A DNA stretch of 64,000 nt from NCBI GenBank assembly GCA_016716885.1, contig JADJUV010000055.1:9441-73440 (forward strand), read 5' to 3'. Position 1 is the first letter of the stretch; each line of letters starts with the position of its first letter. Shown here piece by piece: positions 25,142-33,424 of this stretch. The DNA comes from Candidatus Trichofilum aggregatum. Its GTDB lineage: Bacteria; Chloroflexota; Anaerolineae; Promineifilales; Promineifilaceae. The notes beneath the pieces are model-generated. The model was not told the origin of the DNA. It worked only from the letters and a program-made list of their open reading frames with translations, and did no database searches. Made by a program: the position numbers and the translations under genes.

Positions 25142-27788
25142 TAGTCCAACTTCCGTTGGTATCACGCCGGGCATAATACAAAGCATTGTTGTTAGAAACG
25201 AGCCAAAAAGCATGCACATAACCCAAGGTATCTGTTACCAGAGATGTAAAGATCGTATGGCTGACATTTTGAACGACCGTTTCGCTACTGGCCCAGGTAC
25301 CGTTTGTATTCTGTCGGACATAAGAAATGGTGGCATCTTCGCTTCGTTCGTAAAGCGCATGACCTCTGCCAGAGGCATCAATAAATGTGCCCATATTACT
25401 GACATTGTGGTTGCCAGAAATTTTGACGGGTGTTGCCCAGCTACCATTGCTATTTCGCCGAACGTAATAGAGGGAACTTGTGACAGTCGCATCCGAGCTG
25501 AGCCAAAAGGCATGAATTTGCCCATCGTCCATAACGGTCATTTCAAAATCATAAGCAGATTGGTTCGCTGGTGAGAGCGCTAAAGGGGCAGACCAGGTGC
25601 CGTAATTCGTCCGCTGGCTGTAATAGACACGAAACGCATTGTTGTACGTGACCCAGGTAGCATGAATAACCCCATTGGCATCCGTTCTCAGTAGCGGTTG
25701 ATGACTGCTATTCGAGAAGGGGGTTGGCGCAGTGAATGGTGCGGGTTCGCCAAATAAGGCTGCGTTCGCCCCAGTGTGATAACTATTTTGGGTTTGGGTG
25801 ATAGGCAAGGTGCCGCTGGTTTGCCAGCCGTTAAAACCGCCGGATTCAAAATGCCCATTTTGGGTAACGTTGTCAATTGGGGGCATGGTCATATTCAGAA
25901 GTGCATCGGAGTTTCCGTTGAACTGCGTAGCGGGCAGGTCCCCGTAGCCCCCTTTGCTCCAGTCTACAGTGTACGCTCCAGCCACGGGGGCGACATACGC
26001 ACCATATCGGCCCTGGGTATTAACGGGTAGAGTGGCAAACGCGCCCGGTGTCGTTGTTGTGGACAGACCCATGATAGGCACGCCAGCAGTATTGGTGGCA
26101 TTACCGCCAATCGTCCACGTGTAGAGGGTTGTGACCGTATGGCCGCTGTTATTGGGCCAGGTGCTGACATTTTGGGCTTTATCGCGGCCGCGAACCTGGA
26201 AATAATACGTGGTTCCAGCCGTCCCATTAAACGGGGCCGTTGTCGCCGTTGTGTTTGTCACCAAATTGGTCCAGCTTCCCCCTGTTCCGGCCCGGTACTG
26301 CACATCATAATTGGCAATACCTGATCCTCCGGGATCCGTTCCCTGCCATTGCAATACAAACCCCTCACGGCGCGAATAGGCAGGCAGCGCTACCATGAAC
26401 ACGTGAGGGGGTGACGCCTCTACCGTGGTCAGGGCATCATGGGTTGAGGGCCATGGCTCCAGGTTATGCCCATTGTCACGGGCGCGGCTACGGAAGTAAT
26501 AGGTATGCCCACCGATGCCGGTATACGCGGCCGCGGTTTGGGTGGTGGCTGTTTTCCAGGTCGTCCAGGAACCATTGGCTCCGTCCCGTATCTGCACATC
26601 ATAATTCATGATGCCCGCCCCACCCTCATCACTGCCGCTCCAGTTCACCGTAAACACCGCCGGAGAAACAGAAGGTAACCCAGTCACCTTAGACGTAGGC
26701 TGTTGAATATCGAGCGTTTGCCAATCAGGATACCAATCCCGGTAAGGAAACGTATTTGGCCCGATAGTGATAAAACCACTGACCGCCCCTACCGCTTGTA
26801 ATCGGGTGTCGGTCCAATACCAGCTACCTTGATAGAGAATGTAGCGGATTTCGGCAAAAGCAATGTATTGCCCATCGGGTGACCAACTGCGGACCAGCGA
26901 ATCATATCCATAACCCGGATTTTGTTTGAGCACCGGCGATGTACCATCGGCGTTCATAAGCCAGACCTCAAACCAGCCATTGTTGTCACCATCACCGCTA
27001 TACCCAATTTGGGTACTGGAAGGCGACCAACTGGGTTCCAGGCTATAAGGTTGATTGGAACGTTGTATCTGGTTACTCCCATCTGGATTCATCGTATAAA
27101 CGCGATACCCGCCAGTGCGTCGGGAAGTAAAAGCTATCGTAGCCCCATTGGGTGACCAGGCAGGCATACCATCATAATCACTGCTATTTGTCAGGCGGGT
27201 TTGGCCTGAACCATCAGCATTCATCACATAAATTTCCGGTTGTCCATCACGATAAGCCTGAAAAACAATTTTGCTTCCGTCTGGCGACCAAAATGGGTTG
27301 ACATCATCCGTATTGTTGTTAGTCAACCGTATCTTGTTTGTACCATCGCTATTCATAACGAATATCTCGTAGGCTCCGTTCTGTTTAGAAGCATATGCCA
27401 GGCGCGTTCCGCCCCGATTCAAACGGGGGTGTATGTCATCATTACTCGATGTTGTCAGGCGAGTTTCAAAAGTGCCATCGGCATCAGACAGGTAAATATC
27501 CCAGTTGTTTGTACGGTAACTTTGGTAAACCAGTCTGCTCCAGGGCAGGTAACTGGGGCTAGAGGGAGCCGCGGGGGCGGCAGGTGGGGAGGATTCACGA
27601 TAGGCCCGAGGGTCCATTTCGTAGTGGTCTAATGTTAAATGGGGCAGGTTCTCAGCGAGTGTCGGAGAATCTGCTTGTTGCCGTGGCGCAGAGTAGGCAG
27701 ACGCTATACTGGTCAGAAAAAAAACGATAAGAGCCGCAAATAGGAGCCATTTTCTGGCTGGACGTGGAGCTAGTATAGAGGGAGACAT
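25080..27788 (-). CDS. Exported PD40 / fibronectin-like protein, N-terminal half (frameshifted gene)
   Basis: An N-terminal signal peptide (WLLFAALIVFFLTSIASA, residues about 14-31) leads into at least five TolB-type PD40 blades, each with a NSDGTNKIRLTNN-like turn and a WSPDGSKIVF-like strand (about 95-330). Two fibronectin-like domains follow (YDVQIRDGANGSWTTWK, YDVQYRAGTGGSWTNL), then a carboxypeptidase-regulatory-like segment and propeller repeats of the AFWLSSDATVTSSLYYVRR type. Such proteins are secreted and bind surfaces or polymers. The frame stops in unrelated sequence after GSWTTP because of one extra base at 25137-25141. The joined protein is about 1311 residues. Confidence 0.78.
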   Translation of the reverse strand: MSPSILAPRPARKWLLFAALIVFFLTSIASAYSAPRQQADSPTLAENLPHLTLDHYEMDPRAYRESSPPAAPAAPSSPSYLPWSRLVYQSYRTNNWDIYLSDADGTFETRLTTSSNDDIHPRLNRGGTRLAYASKQNGAYEIFVMNSDGTNKIRLTNNNTDDVNPFWSPDGSKIVFQAYRDGQPEIYVMNADGSGQTRLTNSSDYDGMPAWSPNGATIAFTSRRTGGYRVYTMNPDGSNQIQRSNQPYSLEPSWSPSSTQIGYSGDGDNNGWFEVWLMNADGTSPVLKQNPGYGYDSLVRSWSPDGQYIAFAEIRYILYQGSWYWTDTRLQAVGAVSGFITIGPNTFPYRDWYPDWQTLDIQQPTSKVTGLPSVSPAVFTVNWSGSDEGGAGIMNYDVQIRDGANGSWTTWKTATTQTAAAYTGIGGHTYYFRSRARDNGHNLEPWPSTHDALTTVEASPPHVFMVALPAYSRREGFVLQWQGTDPGGSGIANYDVQYRAGTGGSWTNLVTNTTATTAPFNGTAGTTYYFQVRGRDKAQNVSTWPNNSGHTVTTLYTWTIGGNATNTAGVPIMGLSTTTTPGAFATLPVNTQGRYGAYVAPVAGAYTVDWSKGGYGDLPATQFNGNSDALLNMTMPPIDNVTQNGHFESGGFNGWQTSGTLPITQTQNSYHTGANAALFGEPAPFTAPTPFSNSSHQPLLRTDANGVIHATWVTYNNAFRVYYSQRTNYGTWSAPLALSPANQSAYDFEMTVMDDGQIHAFWLSSDATVTSSLYYVRRNSNGSWATPVKISGNHNVSNMGTFIDASGRGHALYERSEDATISYVRQNTNGTWASSETVVQNVSHTIFTSLVTDTLGYVHAFWLVSNNNALYYARRDTNGSWTTPGDGEYNRLHKRGIRYISR

Positions 27789-28182
27789 GGGAATGATTGT
27801 TCCTTTTGTTTAGCATAGGTGAGTCCACTGAAAGAAGCCACGAATTTTCTTTGGTGGCTTGGCCCTTTGCGCCGCTGTGTGCGTTTTTTCAGTAGACTCA
27901 TAGAGGGGATTTTTCCCCTGGCCTGAGGATAAAGTAGGGGTTTAGGGTTCAGAGCTAGAGCGAGAGGGTTTTCCAGAGTAATTACCTCTAGCTCTCTCCT
28001 CTGGCTCCAAACTCCAGCGACCAAAGACAGGCAAATGAATGGGCTGGTACCCAGGCCGCGAACTATAGTTGTTCAGATAATCATTGGTTGGTTGTGTGAC
28101 CGCTTGAGCGGGCTGGTGTTAGCCCGCTCAAGCGGTCACTACAAACAAAATCTTTTTCTTGAAAGCTATATCAACCGCCACC
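27789..28182. other. Intergenic gap with CTCTAGCTCT repeat
   Basis: A repeat with GAGCTAGAGCGAGAGGG and TTACCTCTAGCTCTCTCC arms lies at 27938-28020. A related copy lies at 48955-49022, and a short relative lies within the isomerase/UPF0261 junction at 37611-37634. A hairpin repeat follows at 28091-28146. No gene is visible. Confidence 0.65.
28091..28146. repeat. Inverted repeat with compensatory changes
   Basis: A copy of the GCTAAAGCGGTCACTAC family in which the arm reads CGCTTGAGCGGGCT and the other arm AGCCCGCTCAAGCG. Relative to the other copies, both arms have changed together, so pairing is kept. This is direct evidence that the folded structure, not just the sequence, is maintained. 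Confidence 0.88.
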
Positions 28183-28572
28183 CTATGGCAAACTAGCCGC
28201 TTCAATCACCATTTGCTCAGAGCGCGGGTAAGCCCAGGTGAGAAAATCAATCAGTGGCTGGGCTTCTACCCCCTCGCCACCGGAACCGCCGCAAATATTA
28301 CGCACTTCGGCGGTCAAATTAACGACCTCTCTCAACATGGAACGCCATTCGTAATAAAGTGCCCACGCTTGGCCGGGCACATCGGTATAGCCGGGCGACT
28401 GAATAATCCAGAGACGCGACCAGCCCAAAAATGTGCCACAATCACCGGGTTTGCCCGTCTGCTGAAAAATAGACATTTCACTGTTGAAGCTGCGTAACGA
28501 ATCACGGAACTGGCTCAAATATTGACGATATTCTTGTGCGTTCCAGACCCGGATGGGCGTTTCGGGAAAGGT
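28183..28572 (-). CDS. C-terminal domain of a Thr/Pro-rich lipoprotein (frameshifted gene)
   Basis: This is the second half of the lipoprotein gene starting at 29066. After the junction it reads PTFPETPIRVWNAQEYRQYL, then SQFRDSLRSFNSEMSIFQQT, CGTFLGWSRLWIIQSPGY and WALYYEWRSMLREVVNL. It looks like a compact helical domain with two cysteines. The domain is not recognised, though similar sequences follow Thr/Pro-rich stalks in other Chloroflexi lipoproteins. The break is one missing base in the four-base run at 28573-28576. Confidence 0.7.
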   Translation of the reverse strand, partial: TFPETPIRVWNAQEYRQYLSQFRDSLRSFNSEMSIFQQTGKPGDCGTFLGWSRLWIIQSPGYTDVPGQAWALYYEWRSMLREVVNLTAEVRNICGGSGGEGVEAQPLIDFLTWAYPRSEQMVIEAASLP

Positions 28573-29066
28573 GGGGCCGTTGGCGGAACCGTGGGCGTAG
28601 GTGGCGGTAAGGTAGGCCGAGGCGTGGCTACGGTTGTTGCCGTCGGTTGCGGGGTCGCCGTCGCTGTCGGTTCTGGGGTATCGGTGGGTTGTGGGGTGGC
28701 TGTGGCAGTGGCGGTTGGCTCTGGCGTGTCTGTGGGCACAGGGGTCGCCGTAGCCGTGGCGGTAGGCTGGAGCGTAGCGGTCGGCGGGATGGCCGTAGCC
28801 GTTGGGGAAGGGGCAGGAGTGTTTGTTACCTCAGCCACCGCTTCGGTAGGTGATTCAGCAGCGGGCTGATTATCACTACAACTCACCGAAATCAACAGGA
28901 CAAGAAACAGTAAAACAAATCGGCTTGACCGTCGGGTCCGCAATTCTGTGGTTGAACGGACAGGGGGCGCGGCCGCGAAAAAATTGACCGACCCTGTTAT
29001 CAATCCCTGAAAAGCAATCATCAAGACATCAAGGAAGGACCGTGGAGAACGAAGCAGGCGCAACAT
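28515..29066 (-). CDS. Lipoprotein with Thr-Ala-Pro-rich stalk, N-terminal part (frameshifted gene)
   Basis: A signal sequence FVLLFLVLLISVSC places a lipobox-like Cys near residue 63. An unusually long N-terminal lead (about 45 residues) suggests the true start is a later TTG or GTG, which I cannot settle. The mature part is a stalk of TATATPVPTDTPEP-type repeats (about 80-165), the typical linker of secreted Chloroflexi proteins. One base missing from the run at 28573-28576 shifts the frame, and this one stops at 28515. Restoring it gives a protein of about 295 residues. Confidence 0.72.
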   Translation of the reverse strand: MLRLLRSPRSFLDVLMIAFQGLITGSVNFFAAAPPVRSTTELRTRRSSRFVLLFLVLLISVSCSDNQPAAESPTEAVAEVTNTPAPSPTATAIPPTATLQPTATATATPVPTDTPEPTATATATPQPTDTPEPTATATPQPTATTVATPRPTLPPPTPTVPPTAPPFPKRPSGSGTHKNIVNI

Positions 29067-29625
29067 ACGACAACTCCTTATGAGGTTGTGATTGATCCGT
29101 CTTGGGCCGCAGGGGCAAGGTGAAAAAGGGGTGTCTGGGCGAGAGAGATCACTCAGGAATAAAATTAGTAGACTGCAAAATTATACTGTTTCTACCTCTC
29201 ATTCATAGTGATAAAGATCATCCTTATGAATTGACACACGCATGTTTACTTGCGGGTTCTACGGCAAAGCTAACCAATAATCAGTCGAACGACTGTCTTG
29301 TTAAGTTAACGATAGAGGAGTGAGCACACCCACGTGCAAACTGTCTGGGATTTCAACTTTCTTCTTAATAGAGCACTCGTACAGCTTTACATAAGTCCTT
29401 AGCAAGTTTAGTCGGAAGACCCATCCCCCTGCCCGGCGGGAAGGGGGAAATACCAGACGTGTTGGTTTTCGAGCGCGGCCGCGCTCGAAAACCGCACTTT
29501 AGAAAGGGGCGGGGTTAGGGATGGGAAAAAATAGCTAACACTGGGGAACAGGGCTAAGAAAACGGGCTTCAAAAAAGCCCTGACAGGTGTGGGATGGCCT
29601 GAGCCTACTGCCACTTTGCCCCTAT
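29067..29625. other. Intergenic gap, including a 30-bp perfect palindrome
   Basis: No gene is supported; a 73-codon frame from 29102 has no recognisable features. The tract GTCGGAAGACCCATCCCC near 29411 matches the one before the hairpin at 8491. The palindrome itself is described separately. Confidence 0.6.
29464..29493. repeat. 30-bp perfect palindrome centred on GCGGCCGC
   Basis: The sequence GGTTTTCGAGCGCGG is followed at once by its exact reverse complement, giving 15-base arms with no loop. It contains the only intergenic copy of the iterated octamer in the window. It is the third member of the GCGGTTTTCG hairpin family. Confidence 0.9.
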
Positions 29626-29654
29626 TTGACAACTCAAAAAACCGTAGGTATACT
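29626..29654 (+). promoter_or_regulatory. Consensus sigma-70-type promoter of the GntR gene
   Basis: TTGACA (29626-29631) and TATACT (29649-29654) are separated by exactly 17 bases. The predicted transcription start falls near 29661, within the palindrome that follows. It points toward the GntR gene at 29727. Confidence 0.8.
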
Positions 29655-29659
29655 GCGGA

Positions 29660-29681
29660 TACTGTCTGTATACAGGCAGTA
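29660..29681. promoter_or_regulatory. GntR/FCD operator palindrome
   Basis: A 22-base inverted repeat (TACTGTCTGTA / TACAGGCAGTA, one mismatch) has the core TGTATACA, typical of FadR/VanR-group GntR operators. It overlaps the predicted start site of the promoter just upstream, so the regulator probably represses itself. Flanking ATACTG and GTCTGTATG pieces may be extra half sites. Confidence 0.78.
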
Positions 29682-29726
29682 TGTTGTCTGTATGTGTGCC
29701 CGTTCAGTAGCTCCCACGCATAAATT

Positions 29727-30434
29727 ATGGATACGCTTGAGCAATACCTCTCCAGTCGAACTGAAGATGCTCTGAAAAATCCCAATCGCCTTCTGCGCGA
29801 AGTCGCGTATGAACGGCTCAAAGATGCTATCCAGCACGCCGATCTACAACCGGGCTTACCCCTCTCCGAAACACAACTCTCCAAATATTTAGGCATCAGT
29901 CGTACACCGGTGCGTGAAGCCTTACAGCAACTAGCCCAAGAAGGGTTGGTACAAATCATTCCCGGGCGAGCGGTGACGATTGCCTCGCGATCTATTTCCG
30001 AAGTGCTAAATGCCGTCCATATACGGTCACTTTTGGAACCGGAATTGGCCCGCTTAGCCGCTGAATCGGCGACAGCCGGACAGGTAGAACTGCTCCAACA
30101 AACGGTGGAAGAAATGACCGCGGCCGCGCAAAGTAACGATCAGGCCACCTGGTCCCGCGTCAATACCCGCTACCACGAACTGATGAGTGAAGCCTGCCCC
30201 AATCAACTATTAGGCGAACTCGTTTTACAGATGTGCAACCGTGTCCACCACCTGGCCGATATTGATTCACAAACCAACCCGACACGCATCACCGCCTGCA
30301 CCCAAGAACACCAACGCATCGTCGCCGCCATTGCCACCAAAGACCCGCAGGCCGCGGAACAAGCCATGCAAGACCACATCCACGAGCTGCGTGAAAGCCT
30401 TTTCAACCGTTTAAGCCGTCTTGGCTATAGCTAA
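29727..30434 (+). CDS. GntR-family transcriptional regulator with FCD domain
   Basis: A 235-residue regulator. The winged helix-turn-helix is at about 22-90 (VAYERLKDAIQHADLQPG, LSKYLGISRTPVREALQQLA, QEGLVQIIPGRAV). The FCD ligand domain follows, with metal-site positions near RYHELMSEAC, HHLADI and EHQRIVAAI. FCD regulators usually respond to acids or sugar-acid intermediates of the pathway they control. The gene opens a plus-strand run of transport and catabolic genes and has a promoter-operator pair directly upstream, so it is the likely local repressor. An iterated octamer at 30120 encodes Ala residues in the FCD domain. The start has no clear ribosome binding site. Confidence 0.9.
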   Translation: MDTLEQYLSSRTEDALKNPNRLLREVAYERLKDAIQHADLQPGLPLSETQLSKYLGISRTPVREALQQLAQEGLVQIIPGRAVTIASRSISEVLNAVHIRSLLEPELARLAAESATAGQVELLQQTVEEMTAAAQSNDQATWSRVNTRYHELMSEACPNQLLGELVLQMCNRVHHLADIDSQTNPTRITACTQEHQRIVAAIATKDPQAAEQAMQDHIHELRESLFNRLSRLGYS

Positions 30435-30795
30435 CCCATCGGTTCGCTAAGTAATCGTCCCAAAAAATGTCCCCCCCACCCACAACGTTTCCAAAATCTG
30501 TCAGGTCTAAACCAGGAAGTTATTGTTAGATGCACACTAAGTGCAGGACGTTTAATGCTCTGGTTTGGTACGTTGTAGCGCTAAAGGAGGTGATAGATAC
30601 AAACATCCCAAGCTTGCGACACAAACGGTCGCCCAGAAAACAGACTGACATTCGTTTCAACCCCTTAAAAATACGATTTACCCAGACACGACCATTGAGC
30701 CAGCCTGTTGATTACATCGGGCGTGATGGTGGTAACAGCCTGTTTTTAGAGGGTCTATCAGCTTGAATAGCACATACTCTATGGAGGAGACGACG
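30435..30795. other. Gap before the ABC transporter genes
   Basis: It holds a half copy of the CTGTCAGGTC hairpin near 30495 and an AAAGGAGGTGATAGAT sequence at 30585 that resembles a perfect ribosome binding site but has no start codon after it. I found no clear second copy of the GntR palindrome. The site GGAGGAG near 30783 serves the next gene. Confidence 0.55.
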
Positions 30796-32241
30796 ATGTC
30801 CAAAAAAATTGGTTTAACTTTATTTCTACTTTTGGCAATCTTGCTAGTAGCCTGTGGGGGGACCAACAATGAAACCCCGGCCAATGATGCAGGTGACAAC
30901 ACCAATGCAAACACAGAGGCTACTAATAATACGGCGACCAATGATAGCAACGCGGCCGCGGACGATACCGATACCAGCACCGACACCTCAGGCGTAACCG
31001 AACTCAACATCCTCTGGGCACAATGGGATCCAGCCGACTACCTGCAAGAAATCGGCAACATGTACGAAGCCGAAACCGGCATCAAAGTCAACGTCATTCA
31101 AGAACCCTGGGGTTCCTTCGGTAATCTCTTCTTCGCCGAAATGGCCGCCCAAGGCACATCCTACGACATGGTCGTCGGCGACAGCCAATGGCTAGGGCAA
31201 GGCGCTACCCAAGGGCACTACCTTGACATGACCGACTTCCTGGTCAGTGAAGGCATTGCCGAAACCGTCACCCCTGCCACCCTCGCTTCTTACGGCGAAT
31301 ATCCCCCTGGATCAGGAACCTACTACGCCTATCCCACCGAAGGTGATGCCGACGGTTGGGCTTATCGTAAAGACCTGTTTGAAAACCCGGAAGAAATGGC
31401 CGCCTTTGAAGCCGAATATGGCTACCCCCTGGCCCCGCCCGAAACCTACGATCAACTGCGCGACATCGCCATGTTCTTCACCCGTCCCGATGAAGGTCTC
31501 TATGGTTTAGCCATCTACACCCAGGCCGACTACGACGCTCTGACGATGGGTGTGGAAAATGTTTTCTTTAGTTTTGGGGCCGAATGGCAAGACGAAAACA
31601 ACAATGTCATGGGCGTTGTCAACTCCCCCGAAGCAGTCGCCGGTGTAGAATTCTATCGTTCGCTATACGAATGCTGCCAGGCCCCTGGTCTGAGCAACGC
31701 CTTCTTCGCCGAAGTCAATGATGCCTTCATTGGTGGCAAAGTCGCTATGGGTATGAACTACTTCGCCTTCTTCCCAGCGCTGGTCAACCCTGAAGTAAAC
31801 CCCCACGCGGCTGATACCGGTTTCTTCGTCAACCCCGCTGGACCTGGTGGGGCACAACACGCGGCGTTAGGTGGACAAGGCACAAGTATCATTTCCTACA
31901 TTTCCCCAGAACGCCAGGAAGCGTCCAAAGCGTTCCTGCGCTGGTTCGCTCAGGAAAGTATTCAGGAAGAATGGGCACGTTTGGGTGGTTACACCTGCAA
32001 CATCAATGTCCTTCAGTCTGAAGAGTTCCTCAATGCCACACCCTACAATGCCGCTTTTGCCGAAACCATGACCTTTGTCAAGGATTTCTGGAATATACCC
32101 GTATTTGGGGACCTGTTGTTGGTGGCCCAAACGGAGTTAGGCAAATACATTGTCAGTGGTGAGGGTACAGCCCAAGAAGCCATGGACAACATTGCCACAC
32201 AGCACGATACCATCTTGAGAGACGCTGGCGTCATTGAATAG
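30796..32241 (+). CDS. Sugar ABC transporter substrate-binding lipoprotein (CUT1)
   Basis: The ATG at 30796 follows TGGAGGAGACG, giving 481 residues; the frame extends 11 codons upstream without support. The signal peptide LFLLLAILLVAC carries a lipobox L-V-A-C. A polar Asn/Thr stalk (about 22-65) leads to a family 1 extracellular solute-binding domain: LNILWAQWDPADYLQEIG, EAETGIKVNVIQEPWG and AWEKG-like segments including MVVGDSQWLGQG. Family members deliver oligosaccharides or polyols to CUT1 permeases, which follow directly. The ligand is not predictable from sequence. The stalk Ala residues are encoded by the octamer at 30952. Confidence 0.88.
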   Translation: MSKKIGLTLFLLLAILLVACGGTNNETPANDAGDNTNANTEATNNTATNDSNAAADDTDTSTDTSGVTELNILWAQWDPADYLQEIGNMYEAETGIKVNVIQEPWGSFGNLFFAEMAAQGTSYDMVVGDSQWLGQGATQGHYLDMTDFLVSEGIAETVTPATLASYGEYPPGSGTYYAYPTEGDADGWAYRKDLFENPEEMAAFEAEYGYPLAPPETYDQLRDIAMFFTRPDEGLYGLAIYTQADYDALTMGVENVFFSFGAEWQDENNNVMGVVNSPEAVAGVEFYRSLYECCQAPGLSNAFFAEVNDAFIGGKVAMGMNYFAFFPALVNPEVNPHAADTGFFVNPAGPGGAQHAALGGQGTSIISYISPERQEASKAFLRWFAQESIQEEWARLGGYTCNINVLQSEEFLNATPYNAAFAETMTFVKDFWNIPVFGDLLLVAQTELGKYIVSGEGTAQEAMDNIATQHDTILRDAGVIE

Positions 32242-32310
32242 CGTTTAGCCTGTCTGATAATAGAGCCTGGGGGTTCTTTTGCTATAGACGTCAAGAAAAA
32301 CATTTTGGCT

Positions 32311-32365
32311 TTGGAGTGGTTGCTTTAGCCTGTCGCGTGTTTACCATCTAAAGCCTCGATTCCGG
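32311..32365. repeat. GGCTAAAGCCTCGACTCC-family inverted repeat inside the transporter operon
   Basis: A degenerate copy lies between the binding-protein and permease genes. Hairpins at this place often set a higher level for the binding protein, so it may play that role. Relatives are at 14296-14350, 20254-20273 (half) and 47791-47840. Confidence 0.6.
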
Positions 32366-32452
32366 ACACAAAATCATTATCTAAAAGTCTATAGAACCCC
32401 CAGGCCTTTTGCCTCACACGATTTTGCCTGTCGTGCCCAAGAGAGAAAGCTA

Positions 32453-33421
32453 ATGTCCCTAGCCAAGAGTAAAACGGAAATAGTGGCGACGAGCCATCCT
32501 ACCCCGACCCAGCGCCGCCACCTGAGCGATAAGGCGATTCGTAACTACTTCATCTGGCCCACACTCGTCCTACTCCTTATTGTTAATGTGTTCCCCCTGT
32601 TTTACAGCCTCTATCTCAGCTTCACCAATTACTCCGCTATTGCCAACAAAGCCCCCGTTTGGGTGGCTCTGGAAAACTTTAGCCGCGTGTTGAATGACCC
32701 GAGAATGTGGGGCTATTTTTCTACGACCGGCACGTATGTCCTTATCTCTGTCACCCTACAGTTGATATTGGGCTTTGGGCTGGCGCTTCTGGTACGGGAA
32801 AAGTTTTTCGGTAGTGGCATTATTACCACCCTCATTCTGGTGCCCATGATGCTCTCACCCGTGGTGGTAGGGCTGTTCTGGAAGCTCATGTACAACCCAA
32901 CCTTTGGTTATGTGAACTTTCTTTTGGGGTATACCAACGCGGCCACCGCCCCAGACTGGTTGGCAGGCCGTTATGGGGGGCAGAATGTGCCCGGTTTAGC
33001 TTTGTTGGCCGTGATTGTGGTTGATGTGTGGATGTGGAGTCCGTTTGTGATGTTGTTGGTGCTGTCGGGTTTGAAAGCAATTCCTGACTATTTATACGAA
33101 GCGGCCGCAATCGATCGCGCCAGTTCGTGGTTTCAATTTTGGCGCATTACCCTACCCCAGGTGGCTCCGCTCATGCTCATCGCCGTGCTCTTCCGCACCA
33201 TCGAAGCCTTCAATAAGTCCTTTGATCTCGTTATGGGCATGACCGGGGGTGGCCCTGGCGACGAAACGGAAGTCGTGGTGGTCAACCTCTTTCGCCAAGC
33301 CTTCCAGGGTCAATGGCGTACCGGCCAGGCCAGCGCCGTGGCCTACATCATCTTGATCATCATCATCGCCATCAGCAATCTGTACATCCGTTACCTCAAC
33401 AACTTGAAAGGGGAGGGCTAA
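32453..33421 (+). CDS. Sugar ABC transporter permease (CUT1, MalF-type)
   Basis: A 322-residue membrane protein with six hydrophobic helices (first at about 38-58, WPTLVLLLIVNVFPLFYSLY). The EAA loop is YEAAAIDRASSWFQFWRITLP (about 218-238 region), the ATPase contact typical of binding-protein-dependent permeases. The N-terminal 30 residues are polar and cytoplasmic. The next permease starts three bases after its stop. An octamer at 33101 encodes the Ala-Ala of the EAA loop itself, so the iterated sequence sits inside a conserved functional motif. Confidence 0.88.
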   Translation: MSLAKSKTEIVATSHPTPTQRRHLSDKAIRNYFIWPTLVLLLIVNVFPLFYSLYLSFTNYSAIANKAPVWVALENFSRVLNDPRMWGYFSTTGTYVLISVTLQLILGFGLALLVREKFFGSGIITTLILVPMMLSPVVVGLFWKLMYNPTFGYVNFLLGYTNAATAPDWLAGRYGGQNVPGLALLAVIVVDVWMWSPFVMLLVLSGLKAIPDYLYEAAAIDRASSWFQFWRITLPQVAPLMLIAVLFRTIEAFNKSFDLVMGMTGGGPGDETEVVVVNLFRQAFQGQWRTGQASAVAYIILIIIIAISNLYIRYLNNLKGEG

Positions 33422-33424
33422 CTC

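Noticed and set aside
28647..28853. Gly/Arg-rich plus-strand frame opposite the lipoprotein stalk
   Set aside because: It is the complement of the Thr/Pro repeat and has no independent support.
30585..30600. A near-perfect ribosome binding site AAAGGAGGTGATAGAT
   Set aside because: No ATG, GTG or TTG follows at usable spacing with an open frame. It also resembles the complement of a 16S 3' end, but nothing else of rRNA is present.
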